DNA of 64,000 bases from Owenia fusiformis (GCA_903813345.2 CAIIXF020000007.1:8005730-8069729), one strand, 5' to 3'. Numbered from the stretch's first letter, positions 13,658 to 28,300 are shown. A program made the numbers and translations. The notes: generated from the letters alone by a model not told the origin.

Positions 13658-14916
13658 TAATGAAAATGCCATCCATATGAAAATCTATAGACTCTGTGAG
13701 TGTTAAGCTAAGAGGAGAAGCAATTCTACCATACACCTGAGCCTAATTTTGAATCTTGCTAATTTGTTGATGTAGCAACATTTTTCTTAATAAAACAACT
13801 AAAAAAACTTAATCGTAGATTATTAACAAAATTGAGAATTAACTTGATAAAAAACTTGCTGATGAGAATTTTATAAAAGAAGTTATTAAAAACCATCTGT
13901 ATTCAATATTCAAAATTTATCACTTCATTTCATATCTTTATTATGTAGGTTTTATAGATAGCCTGCTCATTTACATATTTTATAAATAAATTATACTTTC
14001 TACCAGAGAATATAGATTATGCATGATTTGCATAACATAATTTACTGTATAATTATAGAACATCTATAAACCACATATGTGCAAATTCATAAAAAAGCGT
14101 TAATAATAATAATAATGCATGTTAGTTATACTAATTGTTTTTTCTTTAATTGAAGACTATTGAAGACAAGCAAATAGTCTAGAATTTCACCATTTGTAAC
14201 TGAATACAAACAATGAGTTATATTGATTACCATTCCATTTCCCATTTTATGAGATATTTGTACTAAACTGCTTTATTCTAATCACATTTTATAAGCTCTT
14301 TAAAACCAACAAAGAGATGAATGTTTCAGCCTGTATCTTAATAGATAAACTCAAGCCTTACGGTATGTTGAGTAATGTGTTTCAATTCTACAGGCTGAGA
14401 ATATAGAAAAATATTCAGGATCTGTGCCTGATGTATATTCCTAGTTAATATCACCAATATACTGTTTCAATGTAGACTCTGTAAAACAGGATTCCAATAA
14501 GCCTAACTAATGGGAGAAATGATTACATTAGCTGACTGATGCATTTATGCAAATGAGATTCATTAATGACATTTATTGGAAAGTTTTTATTAATCAAATG
14601 TTCCCCAATTATAATTTTACAATGTAGTATGCCCATATATAACAAATCAGATCTAGACATATTTATTGGCACAAGTATAGAATGATAATAATATTAGCAA
14701 CAAGATTGATCTAGTATGAATTACAAATCTTGAACAGAACACCCTAATTATAGGTAAGCTTTCAGGTGATATTCTGCAATATCAAGTTAATTACTCTAAA
14801 ATCAACAAGCTTTAGAAAATATAACAAAAGGCAAAATAATAACGCAATTGGGTTTGCTTTTGTCAGCTCCACCTTCGAGCAAGCGAGATATATTATTAAT
14901 ATGACACAGGATCAAT

Positions 14917-14930
14917 GTTTCCATGGTAAC
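14917..14930 (+). promoter_or_regulatory. RFX X-box match (strong palindrome)
   Basis: GTTTCCATGGTAAC is a near-ideal X-box with GTTTCC and GGTAAC arms. It is the second match in the same gene-free stretch. It could serve VPS41 or the unidentified minus-strand gene. Confidence 0.4.
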
Positions 14931-16336
14931 AGGCTTTTGAGATAACCAAGTATTGATTAGTATATGTGCTTGTATAATGAGATAGATCCTAGAGCATGTT
15001 AATCAGCAGCTATAGAGCTTTGCTTCTCTAGCAATTTAATATGACGCACCAAACTTGGCTTTTTATCTGTAATGGAGGTTTACTTAGTCTGGTTAGGCCT
15101 ATAACATCCTGCCTGCCTGTAAATAAACTTACAGATATCTAAATTCACCCCCAAAGGTACCAATTGAGTTATTAACACTTCTGATAGGAATGAACCTTTC
15201 CTAAAGCTTTAGACGTTGGCATGAGATCACTATATATATACCGGTTTATATGTTCATGTACGCATTAATAACCTAATTAGAAATTTTAATAAGCATATTC
15301 GTATTCATCATTATAATATGATAAATTACATTTTCATGGGATATGTTTAGATTAATCATGTTATTTGTTGAGCGAATAACAATGAGAACAGCTTTTTTGC
15401 ATTTTATGTTAGCAAAAATGTTTGCCTAGTTGCCATATTGGAAACACAAAACAATTATGTATGCGCTATTGGTCTAATTATTCACAACAAAAGCCGGCCA
15501 CTAAACACATGAACAACGAACATGCACATGTTTATAAATTATGCTAATAATAACATTACCACCAAAATAAATTATAGTAAGGCTCAACCTACCTTGATTA
15601 TGCAGCTCTTGATGGTTAACGTAGTTCACCTACTGGGCCTCAGGATGAATCTATTTCTGTAGACTGTTTCCACACATACAGAATCCTGCAGCAGAAACCA
15701 AGAAATAGATAGAATAACACTGCACATGTGCCCAAATAAATTATGATAATTTATCATAATTTGCGGGCATTTCAAATGATCAAGTGATTACCAAACTTAT
15801 CTAGGTCACAAGGGCTATTGATATATCATGCCAATACTTACTTTGTTCTCGAGGAATAAAGAGAATTAGTGTGGAAATGTACTGAATAGTCAAGTTTTCA
15901 TTCTTCCTAGCTCAAATGTCAGGAAAAGGATGCATACACTAAGAGAGAATATTGTTTTCTATTTTCAAAATAATCAAGCAAATTTTTGTTTTATTTCATA
16001 CATATTCATAGAAATGATTTGAACACTCAAATTAAAATTCTGAAACGCAAATCATTGAAAAATAGTTTGAAAGCAAATAGCATTAAAGATTAGGTCGAGA
16101 AATGCCATAACTAGAAAATAGTATAAGATATGCTCTTGGCCAAATTACTTTTTTCTAAAGAGCGCAAGAAATGAAGTCGAAAAATACGTACTCAGAATTA
16201 GATATTTGAAAGATAGATTATTCAATATTTAGCATTTTATCATTTTTGATAGAATTATTTTGTGAATGGTACGTACGTTCAAAAATTAACCGCGAAAGTA
16301 TTTTCAGCGTAATAATATATTGGGAATTCCCATCTG

Positions 16337-16346
16337 ATGACGTCAT
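16337..16346 (+). promoter_or_regulatory. CRE palindrome in the VPS41 proximal promoter/5'UTR
   Basis: ATGACGTCAT contains the full palindromic CRE TGACGTCA and lies only 9 bp before the VPS41 ATG. The start context CATCATGGCGG also resembles a YY1 site (core ATGGCGG). CRE and YY1 sites near the start are common in housekeeping genes; whether transcription starts here is inferred. Confidence 0.5.
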
Positions 16347-16354
16347 TTTACATC

Positions 16355-19300
16355 ATGGCGGAAAAGGAGGAAACAAAACTTTCAGAAAACTCGGTAATTT
16401 TTGGCTGTTTTTGCCACAATATCATCATATTCAAAGTCGTGGTTGAAATTTAGAATACTAAATATTATTTTACAAACATTGAATTGAGTTATGAATCATT
16501 GCATCGAAGCAACGACAATTCTAAACAACATTTCTAGATATTTGATCTAAATTGTTGAAGTGAAAGTGAAACTGAATGATGGGTCCTGGTTATCCCGTAC
16601 CAGGACTATAGTCCTGCAATGAGAGCATTGTTTTGCCTGTACGATTACAACATGGGAGAATTTTCTACGCTTCTTACTCTTAAGATACCTATTTCAATAG
16701 ATTCCTTAGTATTTTAGCATTCTTTTCTTGTAGTTGAATCCACAATTGTCTGGGTTTATCGGCAGAACAAAGAAATTTTCGTTTTTAATCACAATATTTG
16801 CGTGTAATATTTAACTTATTTCAACCGTCAAATTCCTCCATTTTTGGTGCTTCCGGGCCACATCCGGGTCGGTCAAACGGGGAATCCCCTTTTAAATCCA
16901 ACCGCCATCTTGGAAAGTGATGGAATATCTCTCGATGAAAAAGAACAATGTTCCCGTTCTGCCGATATACCCAGACAATTGTGGATTCAACTACACGAAA
17001 AGAATGCTAAAATACCCAGGAATCAATTGAAGTAGGTATCTTAAGTGTAAGGGGCGTAGATAATTCTCCCAAGTTGTAATCGTACAGGCAAAAGAATGCT
17101 CTCACTGCAGGACTATAGTTCTGGCACAGGATAAGGTCCTGGCAATCTACTATACATGTATTTCCTATATTTATACCTAATACCAATAGTTCTGGAAGAA
17201 GGAGTTGCAGAATGATTTGAAATGCAATACAGGATATATTGTGCTCGCGAAATTCTGTATTGACAGGAGAAGAAGTCGAGTTTTTATCTTGTGATCTTAG
17301 GCCAATCATGGGCTCTACCACCTGATAGAGCCCATGGGCCAATACATTTTACTTAGAAGATAATCCCTAGGAAATATATTCTGTTTTCTCTGTATTGGTA
17401 CTGAGATTGTCCCCTCCGTACCAATATTTTCTGTATTGTTACAGAGATTATCAATGGGGACTGACTATCTCAGTAGCAATACAAATTGGTACAGCACAAG
17501 GACTAACCAATCAGAGGGTCATTTTACAAATCATAGATAAACCCAAGTACTAATGACTTGACTAGGCTACATGTATTTATATGGCTTGGGCCACAGATTG
17601 TTGAGGTCCAGACTTCTGTTAATGTGTTCAATATATAACGTACATACAGTGCTAACCATAACCTGGATTTGCTGAAGTGAAGATTTCCCATGTTAGAAGA
17701 GATGGGAAGAGAAGCCCATGATTATAATTACAAGATTAAATAAATTAGACATATTGAAGCAGTCATTTCAATTATAATTATAACGTGATTGTATTGCTTG
17801 TTTGTGACATCTTAGAGATACATATACATATTTTGATTCTTTTTACAAGGCTGAGGATGATGATGTCAGAAGAGATGAAGATGAAAGTGAGACAGAATCA
17901 GAGGAGTCAGAGGAGGTACATGCTTTATCTGTTACCTTTTAACTGGGATGAAGAATGTTAGTTGAGAGATTGGCATTCTTTTTTTCATTCAACTTTTTTA
18001 TATATGTACAATGTAAATATTCTGATCTTCTACTTAGTATTGACTTCTTTTGGGTATTTTTACAGTAAGCTGATGATCGAGGGCTCTGTGATAGAAATTT
18101 TGCATGTACTTTTACGATGATGACATGACCAATCAGTCCATCATGCTACATAATATGATGAGTCTTATTCAAACTCTATGACTTAGGGTAAGTATTGTAA
18201 GATTTGTATTCTAATCAGATTTTGATTTTGTTTTTGTAGGAAGTGGAACCAAAGTTGAAATATGAGAGGATCGGGAATGACTTGTTAAACATCTTGACTA
18301 AAGATGCAGCTAGCTGTATTGCAGTTCATGAAAAGGTTGAGTATTTTAAATTGCAAATATGATCCCCATACCAGTGTACATGAACAAGGCAAATTAGGTT
18401 CCCTGTGTAAGACTTCTTTGTGTGCAGTCAGCAATGAATGTACATGTATATTGATTTTTAAAATGATCATATAAATTATCTATCAAGATGAGAAAATGGA
18501 AATAAGGGAGAAACAAAAATAGTTTGAACTTAGAGTAAAACCTGTGTATTTGAACACCTGGCAAATCCGAACACCTCCCAATCTGAACTTTGACTTTCAT
18601 GCTAAAAAAAACTTTGAAATGTGAACACCTCACAATTTGAACAATGAACAGTCATATTTGAAAAATTAACCTGTCTAATCTGAACACTTTTCATTATATT
18701 TCACATGTTTCATACAAAATTGCTCAAATATTTGAAAGTTAAAGACTGATTTTTGGCTCACACAGTGAGCCTATGGGATCGACCAGGCGTCCGTCCGTTG
18801 GCCCATCCATCCGTTGGTCCGTCCGTCCGTTGGTCCGTCCGTCCGTTGGTCCGTCCGTCCATTGGTCCGTCCGTCCGTTGGTCCGTCCGTCCGTCCGTTG
18901 GTCCGTCCGTCAACATTGGCCGCACAAATTAAAACTGCTATTCGGATTGAGTCATATCCACATTCATTTTATGCATATCCATAATGCCTATTTGACCTAT
19001 CATCGCCATCTCCCAAGTACGGCCGGTTTCCGAGAAATTGCGGATTTTGACGTCAAAATGTCAAATTTTTTGTAAATACTAGACACTTTGTTGAAGTAGA
19101 ACTTTCAAATAACTTTAAGTAGTTGCTCTTTATGCAACTTATGTCCTCTGAAGATTTCAAAGCTCTTGGAATTACAGTTTTTTGTGTTTACTCTATAAAA
19201 TTTGACAAAAAGTAGGACTTAGTCATTTTCAGGAAACTTTCTCATATATAAAGTCAATGGCAGGTTTTGTGATTGACAAGTTTCTCAAAGTTTGCCTTAT

Positions 19301-22300
19301 ACTTAATCATTTCTTGCAATGAATTACATCATTACTAGATTTAAGCATTCCCTACATATTGCTCAATATACATGTATGTCAGCATCAAATTTTTACAGTT
19401 TTTGAGATAGATGTAAAAAAACAGTAAAAATAAGTTATTTTCAACTTCAATTTGACCAAATTATTTTTTGAAAATCATCTGCAAGATGCCAGGAGCTCAA
19501 ATCTGACATTAGTTTTAGGATTTGACCTTTACTTGACCTTCAGTGACCTTCGAAAGGTCAAAAAAGTTGATTTTTCAAATTGATTTTTGGATGTAAATTT
19601 TGGTCAGCTTAATCACAAAAGACCTTACTGAGCTCTGAATAAGTAAAATTTTCAAGGTCAAAGGTCATCAAACTAGGTCACACAACTGTGCTATCAAAGT
19701 TTATTTCTCAAAGTTCGAGACTACAAATCCAAATCAATATTTTTGTTTTAAAGTCAGGATATACATTCCTCTGAAGGTTCCAAACTGTGTGAGCACAGGA
19801 CCATGGGTCGTATTTTTCATGATATCAAAACCTTTTGAAAAAAACTTGAAATGTCTCGATCATAATAGGACTTTTCAGCATGACTAATCAAATTTTCAAA
19901 TTACTGGAATGCCATAACTGCATAAAGCTATGTGGTCAAAGTAATTATAAATATTTCTTCAAAATCCAGAATCTTGTGAATGCAAAAACATGGACATGTG
20001 AACACCTCCTAATCTGAACGCTTTTAGCCAGTTCCAATGGTGTTTGGATTAGACATGTTTTACTTTTCTTGTTTTTAGAATAACGGAAATTGTTTCTATT
20101 TCAGTTCTTAGCACTGGGGACCCACTGGGGCATGATCCACATCCTCGACCATTGTGGCAATAATATTGTCAGCAAAGAACTTCCAGCAGTAAGTGTCTCT
20201 CAATCAGATTCGCTTTCGGGTGTTTTTACCAAAACTGCCTGTTTTTGAGAAATTTTGTATTTTCCATGTGTTTAAAAATTCAACTTTTCCAATAACTTTT
20301 AAGTCACCACCACAAGTGGTGACAATACTTGTATTGTTATGGTCTCCAACTTTATTATAATGGCGTGCGGCAGTCAGCATTCGAAGTCTGTAACAAATGG
20401 CAGGTGGTGACGTTTTGCCTTGTTGCATGTGTTTCAACTTTTGCCTTTCGTTTGAATTTTCAATTATCCTATAAAGGCCTTTGAAGTGATCTTTCGCTAA
20501 ACCAAAATTAACCTGGAAGTGCCTTAACCCCAATATATTCCTCTTCAGCACCAGACCACTGTCAACCAGATGAGCATTGACGAGAATGGCGATTTCCTGG
20601 CCAGTTGCAGTGATGATGGAAGGGTGGTGATAAATGGACTCTACACAAATGATAACAACCAAGTGCTCAACTTTGATAGGCCCGTCAAAGCTGTCTCGAT
20701 GGATCCACATTTCTTTAAACATGGAAGTGGCAAGCATTTTGTAACAGGGGATGACAAGGTGAGGGTTTTCTTGGATTTGTTGAATGTTTTCTCATGTGAA
20801 GTCCTTCCTATTGAGAGGAGATACCACCAACAAAATGTATTAGGAACAGAAATTTTCATGTTAATTTTCTTTTCTTGCTATTAAGTATCTACAGAATGTG
20901 TAACATAATTCTGGGTCCTGGGTTGCCCATACCCCTTAAATGGAAATAAAGATACATGTATATAAAAATGTCTGGGGTTTATACACAATTAAATGTTGTA
21001 TGACCTGTGAAGATCGAATAGATTATTCCATTAAAGCTCTCTGTAAAAAAGTATCTATTACTTATTGATCACCCCTCTTATATGAGATATATTGGTCACT
21101 GAATAATGTTTGTTACATTTATTTGTATTTCAGCTTGTGCTTAATGAAAAAGGATTTCTAGGACGTAATAAGACAGTAGTGCTACACCAAGGGGAAGGTG
21201 CAATAAGGAATATACAATGGAGAGGAAGCTTCATAGCCTGGGCAAATGACCAGGTACATTACAGTAGTCAACATTGGTGGAATTAAAGTTGGATACATTC
21301 TGGGTGTTTATGTCTTTAATCATACTTGGAAAAGGTTCAAGTTCCATATCATTAAATTCTACCCGCCTACATCCTCAACCACATTCAGTGTTGAATAAAT
21401 GTGAATGATGACTAATAATTGATTGATAAATACATATAAATGTATAAAAAATCACCCCTGGAAATACCCTATATGGATATTGTTTGTATTTATGATGTTT
21501 TACTGATTTCTCATAAATGAGATCAAGGAAGATTGGCTCCCAGCTTCCACTTCGATATTTGACCTTGATTGACATTTTTCTGACATTATAACTGACTATA
21601 TATTCATGATCAGTTATCCCAAAGATTTGAACTTTTATCTTGATCACTTTTTGTGTGTTTTGATATTTTTGTTTGGAAATTAAATAAATGAAGTGAAAAA
21701 ATGGTGGCCGTTTGATTTTGAATTTTGTAATCACATGACTCCATATATGTCAGAATATTAAGCTGGAACCATGGGAGCCAATCCTCCTTAAAAGGTGATA
21801 TCACTTTTTACTCATTTGAAAAGTAAGTCACATGTCCTATTTGTGAATATTCTTTCTTGTAGGGTGTTAAGATCTATGATATGAGCTCTAAGCGCAGAAT
21901 CACCTTCATAGCCAGGGACAACCCAAAGTTGAGGCCTGAGTTATACAGATGTAACTTGTGTTGGAAAGATACAACCACTCTTCTGATAGGCTGGGGAGAT
22001 AGTGTGAAGGTAAGGTGGAAATAACTTTCAAAAAATTTATTTATATATGAAAACCAGATAAACATATAGCAGAGTGAAACCTGTATAAAGGAGCAACTCT
22101 TGAAGAGGGACACTATAAAGTACTGTATCATTACGGTACCTTCAAATAAAATGAACCTCTGTACTGGAACTCCCCTCAAAGGAAACACTATTTTAAGGTT
22201 CTAAATGTGTTTCACTTTCAGTTTTACTACATTACAGTGATAAGGACACCTTAAACGAAAGGGTGTTTGACATGTCTCTGAATTTGAAGATTGTACTGGT

Positions 22301-25300
22301 TTAGTGTTGGCATGCACTTATGATTTTTCATAATCGAATCATAGTCATTTACTGAAGAGAAGGCCTGGCACATTAAATTCCATTTGACGGGTGGATTAAA
22401 ATTCAAACTGCTACAAACTGTCAATGGTACATCTTTGGTGATATGTCTGTACATGTTCTCTAAATTGAATAATGTCATTCATATGGAAAAATCATGTATC
22501 ATGAATAAATATTTTATCTTGCATTTTTGTACTTGATATATGTCTTCATCTGTGTTATGTGCCTGTTAAGTGTTTTTGGTTGTGAATATTTAGTGATCTT
22601 TTGTGCTTGTATTTAGGTGTGTGTTATAAAGGAGAGATTGTCCCATGATGCAAGAGATTTACCTAACAGATATGTAGAGATAGGTAAGGAATCCTGGGAT
22701 AGTACTTTTAAATCAAAACAGGCATTTATCAGGAAATCAGAATAATGATGGTTTATTTTTGAGAATAGAATTAATAATTATTTGTCTTTAAGTGTGTCAA
22801 ATTCCCTGTCTCTTTTAAGGGGTGTTATTTGAGCTTGTAAAATGAACATAGAAAGAGCTATGTGTGTCTTATTTCCAATTGATCTCTTATTTTCAGTTTC
22901 AATGTTCACCACAGATTTCTTCATCAGTGGAATAGCCCCCTATGGCTCTTCTCAGCTGATCTGCCTCAGTTTTGACATTGAGGAGGGTGCACAGGGAGAG
23001 GTAGGCAGGGAGCAATATTTCCAAAGCTATTTGCAACAATGTAGTCCAGAAGACGTCAAAGCTCTGTCTACTTTGTTTCATGCCTTTACTACTTAGTACT
23101 AATGCAGGGGTTCATTAGCAGCAGGCAACAGACGATTTTCACCAGTTGTTTTCACAAAATTGCCTGTTGTTTTGGGGGATTTTCAACTTTCCATGTTAAA
23201 TTTATGATTTCCATTATGCCTGTTGTTTTCATATATTTAGCTTGTGTGAAAAATGCAAGTGAAATCCCTGCTAATGTATGAATGAAACAACTTTTCTCAT
23301 ATCCATTCATTTTTTAATTTTATTGGCTCACATACTGACACTACTGGATTTTACAGTTTCAAGTTTTTATTATCATAATATTATTTCAAGTATTAATTGA
23401 CTTTGTTGTATTATCCTTGAAATATATTTGAAATCTGAAAAAGGTTACAAGAGACAAAGAGATAAAACATATTCTGAACTATAACTTCCCATATGTATTT
23501 TATAGGCTGGGAAATATGCAGCTAGTAGACCTCATTTAAGGATTATCGAACCCCATATGGACTATTATGATGAGTTGTCCAATGATGCACTTTCCATACG
23601 GGGGTTCCAAGAATACAGGTGCAATGACTATCACTTAGGTAAGTACATGAATTGAAAGTCACTGTTCAAAAGTTTTTTGCTTAAAAAGAGTCACATCTTT
23701 AAGTTTCCAATTAAATAAGACACACAAGGTTCTACATTCTACATTCATTGTGAAATCTTGATAAGTGCTGACAAATTGTTAGCAGTTTTTGTAATTAGCT
23801 TTTGATATCAGTATTTGGCTTTTTCTTTGTATTAGGATATATTTATTTCTCTATGAAATATTTATTTCTCTATGAAAAAACTCAGAAAAAGCGCGAAATA
23901 TAGTAGCGCGCGAAAATTACCGGGAGTACAGTAATCAAAAATAGGGAGGGAAAAAAGTATTTTGCATGTGTAATGAATTTTCGTTATAGCAACCAGGTGG
24001 TAACATTTTGTCATATTAATCCCCATTTTCTTTTCCTTTGCTAAGATCCCCTTTCATGTTTTTAATACGGAGGAATCTGTGTTTTATATTTCAGAATGTG
24101 TTGTATCAGATAACATCTACTTCATAGTAAGTCCTAAAGATATAGTTGCAGCTAAGCCCAGGGATGAAGATGACCACATCACTTGGTTGCTAGACAACGA
24201 GATGTTTGAAGAAGCCATGGTTACAGCTACAGCTCATAGTAAAGACCTTAAGAAACATAATTTCCAGGTAAATTGTGTGTAGCCAACTCAGCTTAAAGTT
24301 GCAGATCTGTCTCAAATCTGTAACAACCACTATAATTATTTGATTTGGTATTATGAAGTATAACCAGAAGTGGTGACATATTGAGTCTTAATCTTTTTTG
24401 TGGATGCCTGGATGGTGGTTTGTGTTTGGCATTTGGTGTCTGTAACAAATGGCAGGCAGTGACATTTTGCGCGTTAAAGCCTTGTCTCAATTTCTTTTTT
24501 TAGAAAATGTAATTGAGATTATGTAAAAGACAAACATTGTTATGATTTGAATTTCTTTGCTCTTTGACCAAGCATGCACGTGTTCTTTGTAGCAACTTAA
24601 CTGTGATTTGGCAAATTCCTGTTTCAGGATATTGGTAAAGCTTATTTAGCATACCTTCTTGAGGAACAGTCATATAGCGAAGCAGCCCAGCTCTGTAGCA
24701 GAATTCTGGGTAAAAGTAAAGATTTATGGGAAGAAGAAGTCTACAAATTTGCACAGATTCGCCAACTCAAGGTAATTTTTTCTTTTACATGGCTGCAAAA
24801 ACCTGAATGAATGTGACCTCGCAATCATGTACATTGTGCACAAAATGTGGCTGCAGATTATTTTGTTTGTAACCCCCCTATCACACCAAACTAGTTCTTA
24901 CCCGTTCTTGCCAGTCCTACGAAAATGTCGTAAAACGGGCTCGATCTAACTGCGGTTGGGATATATGTCTAAAATAATTAGCTTCTTCGTTCATAAACAG
25001 TCTTCAATACGTCCATCACGTTCGCAGTTCGTTCAGGTCGCACCACGTCAGTGTGCAACGTAGTATAAACCGTCCCTTAGTCTAGAAGGTCATCATGACC
25101 TGATTACAGAATGGTATGGTCGTCATCGAATTTTGAATCGATTCAAAATTCTAAATCACATACCCCGTCCGGGAAAGTCCATGAAGTTCGTAAACAGACC
25201 GTAGAACGTTGTAACTACGTTCATTCAGTTCGCACACAGTTGAAAACCGATTTGGCAACGTTTTGATGATCACCAGAAAATGTTGAGCATGCTCTAAGTG

Positions 25301-28300
25301 CTGGAGGACCTACTTGTTCTAGTAGTTTCATGAAGTTTGTAAACAGATCCCAAACGGTTCTTAGTGGGTTCTTAGTACGTCAAATCCGTTCGTGCACAGT
25401 TTAAGCCCATTTTCGAGAACGTAGTGAGAACTAGTTTGGTGTGATAGTAGGGTAACATTCATACCAAAATTACTTATCTTTTCCTATTCCTACATATTAT
25501 TATGTCACCACCAAAAGTGGTGACATATTGTTATGGTCTCCGTTTTTTTGCGACGGCGTCCGGCGGTTGGTGGTTGGCGTCCGGCGGTTGGCGTCCGGCG
25601 GTTGGCGTCCGGCGGTTGGCGTCCGGCGTCTGTAACAATTTCTTACAACTTCCTATAACTTAACAAATACTGTTTAGACTGACTTCAATTTTTTTCTAAA
25701 TCATCTACATGTTCTCAGAAGTTCAAATCTGACTTTAGATTTGACATTTGACCTTCAATGACCTTCTCAAGGTCAAAAAGGTCTTTTTTCAACTTGCTTC
25801 ACATTGACTAAATTTTTTTTCAAAATCATCTACATGTTCTCAGAAATTCAAATCTGACTTTAGATTTGACATTTGACCTTCAAATCTGACTTTAGATTTG
25901 ACATTTGACCTTCAATGACCTTCTCAAGGTCAAAAAAGGTCAAAAAGGTCTGTTTTCAACTTGCTTCAAATTGACTAAATTTTTTTTTCAAAATCATCTA
26001 CGTGTTCTCAGAAATTCAAATCTGACTTCAGATTTGACATTTGACCTTCAATGACCTTCTCAAGGTCAAAAAAGGTCAAAAAGGTCTGTTTTCAACTTGC
26101 TTCAAATTGACTAAAAAAAAATTTCAAAATCATCTACGTGTTCTCAGAAATTCAAATCTGACTTTAGATTTGACTTAAGATTTGACATTTGACCTTCAAT
26201 GACCTTCTCAAAGTCAAAAAAGGTCAAAAAGGTCTTTTTTCAACTTGCTTCAAATTGACTAAAATTTTTTTTCAAAATCATCTACATGTTCTCAGAAATT
26301 CAAATCTGACTTTAGATTTGACATTTGACCTTCAATGACCTTCTCAAGGTCAAAAAAGGTCAAAAAGGTCTGTTTTCAACTTGCTTCAAATTGACTAAAT
26401 TTTTTTTTCAAAATCATCTACATGTTCTCAGAAATTCAAATCTGACTTAAGATTTGACTTAAGATTTGACATTTGACCTTCAATGACCTTCTCTAGGTCA
26501 AAAAAGGTCAAAAAGGTCTGTTTCAACTTGCTTCAAATTGACTAATTTTTTTTTTCAAAATCATCGACATGTTCTCAGAAATTCAAATCTGACTTTAGAT
26601 TTGACATTTGACCTTTAATGACCTTCTCAAGGTCAAAAAAGGTCAAAAAGGTCTGTTTTCAACTTTCTTCAAATTGACTAAAAAATTTTTCAAAATCATC
26701 TACGTGTTCTCAGAAATTCAAATCTGACTTTAGATTTGACTTTTGACCTTCAATGACCTTCTCAAAGTCAAAAAAGGTCAAAAAGGTCTTTTTTCAACTT
26801 GCTTCAAATTGACTAATTTTTTTTTTCAAAATCATCTATATGTTCTCAGAAATTCAAATCTGACTTTAGATTTGACATTTGACCTTTAATGACCTTCTCA
26901 AAGTCAAAAAAGGTCAAAAAGGTCTTTTTTCAACTTGCTTCAAATTGACTAATTTTTTTTTCAAAATCATCTACATGTTCTCAGAAATTCAAATCTGACT
27001 TTAGATTTGACATTTGACCTTTAATGACCTTCTCAAGGTCAAAAAAGGTCAAAAAGGTCTGTTTTCAACTTGCTTCAAATTGACTAAAAAAAAATTTCAA
27101 AATCATCTACGTGTTCTCAGAAATTCAAATCTGACTTTAGATTTGACTTAAGATTTGACAATTGACCTTCAATGACCTTCTCAAAGTCAAAAAAGGTCAA
27201 AAAGGTCTTTTTTCAACTTGCTTCAAATTGACTAAATTTTTTTTTCAAAATCATCTACATGTTCTCAGAAATTCAAATCTGACTTTAGATTTGACATATG
27301 ACCTTCAATGACCTTCTCAATGTCAAAAAAGGTCAAAAAGGTATTTATTCATCTTGCTTCAAAGTGACTAAATCTTTTTTCAAAATCATCTACATGTTCT
27401 CAGAAATTCAAATATGACTTTAGATTTGACATTTGACCTTCAATGACCTTCTCAAGGTCAAAAAAGGTCAAAAAGGTCTTTTTTCAACTTGCTTCAAATT
27501 GACTAATTTTTTTTTCAAAATCATCTACATGTTCTCAGAAATTCAAATCTGACTTTAGATTTGACATTTGACCTTTAATGACCTTCTCAAGGTCAAAAAG
27601 GTCAAAAAGATCTGTTTTCAACTTGCTTCAAATTGACCAAATTTTTTTTTCAAAATCATCTACATCTTTTCAGAAGTTCTAATTTGACTTTACAAGTTCT
27701 CAGAAATTCAAATCTGACTTAAGTTTGAACTCATAATATTGTGAGCAACTAGGTGGTGACATTTTGTCATGTTAATGCCTTGTTACATATTGTAGATGGG
27801 GAAACATATGCAAATCATAAAAATTAATAATATCTATATAAAAATATAAAAACTAATGGTATCTATATAAAAGAGAAAGAGAATAGGAGATGTTTGTTTA
27901 ATATTTGACGTCCAGTTTACAAGAGAGAAGAATATTGCCTATAACAAACAATACATAACTGAAATATCACTCATGTGTTTGTTATTTCAGAGTCTTGCAC
28001 CTTATGTACCAAGAGAGGAACCAAGACTGGACCCAGCAATTTATGAGATGATTCTAAATGAGTTCTTACAAACTGATGAACAGGTATGTATTTAGGGGAT
28101 CAGGACCAAGAATAAATGTTTTAGATCACTGTGTACTGAAGAGCACTATTTATCATTTTTGGGAGATAAATGCTTGTTCTCCAATCAACATAACAATCAA
28201 CATCCATAACATATACATGTACATTTATAGAAATTTCAATGACAAGTTACAATGTAGAATGATTTTTCCTCCCGAAAACAAAGAAGGTATAGCATAATAT

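Larger units (their letters stand above)
12812..16336. other. Gene-free stretch upstream of VPS41, possible regulatory DNA
   Basis: No coding exon recognised. It is rich in homeodomain-type TAAT motifs and contains two octamer matches (ATGCAAAT at 13414-13421 and 14547-14554) and two RFX X-box matches, listed separately. Such motifs are expected by chance at some rate in AT-rich DNA, so the regulatory reading is inference. Confidence 0.35.

Noticed and set aside
18773-19075. 100-codon open frame with RPSVGPSVRPLVRPS repeats
   Set aside because: It is a translation of the CGTCCGTTGGTC microsatellite in a GGCTCAC-family element.
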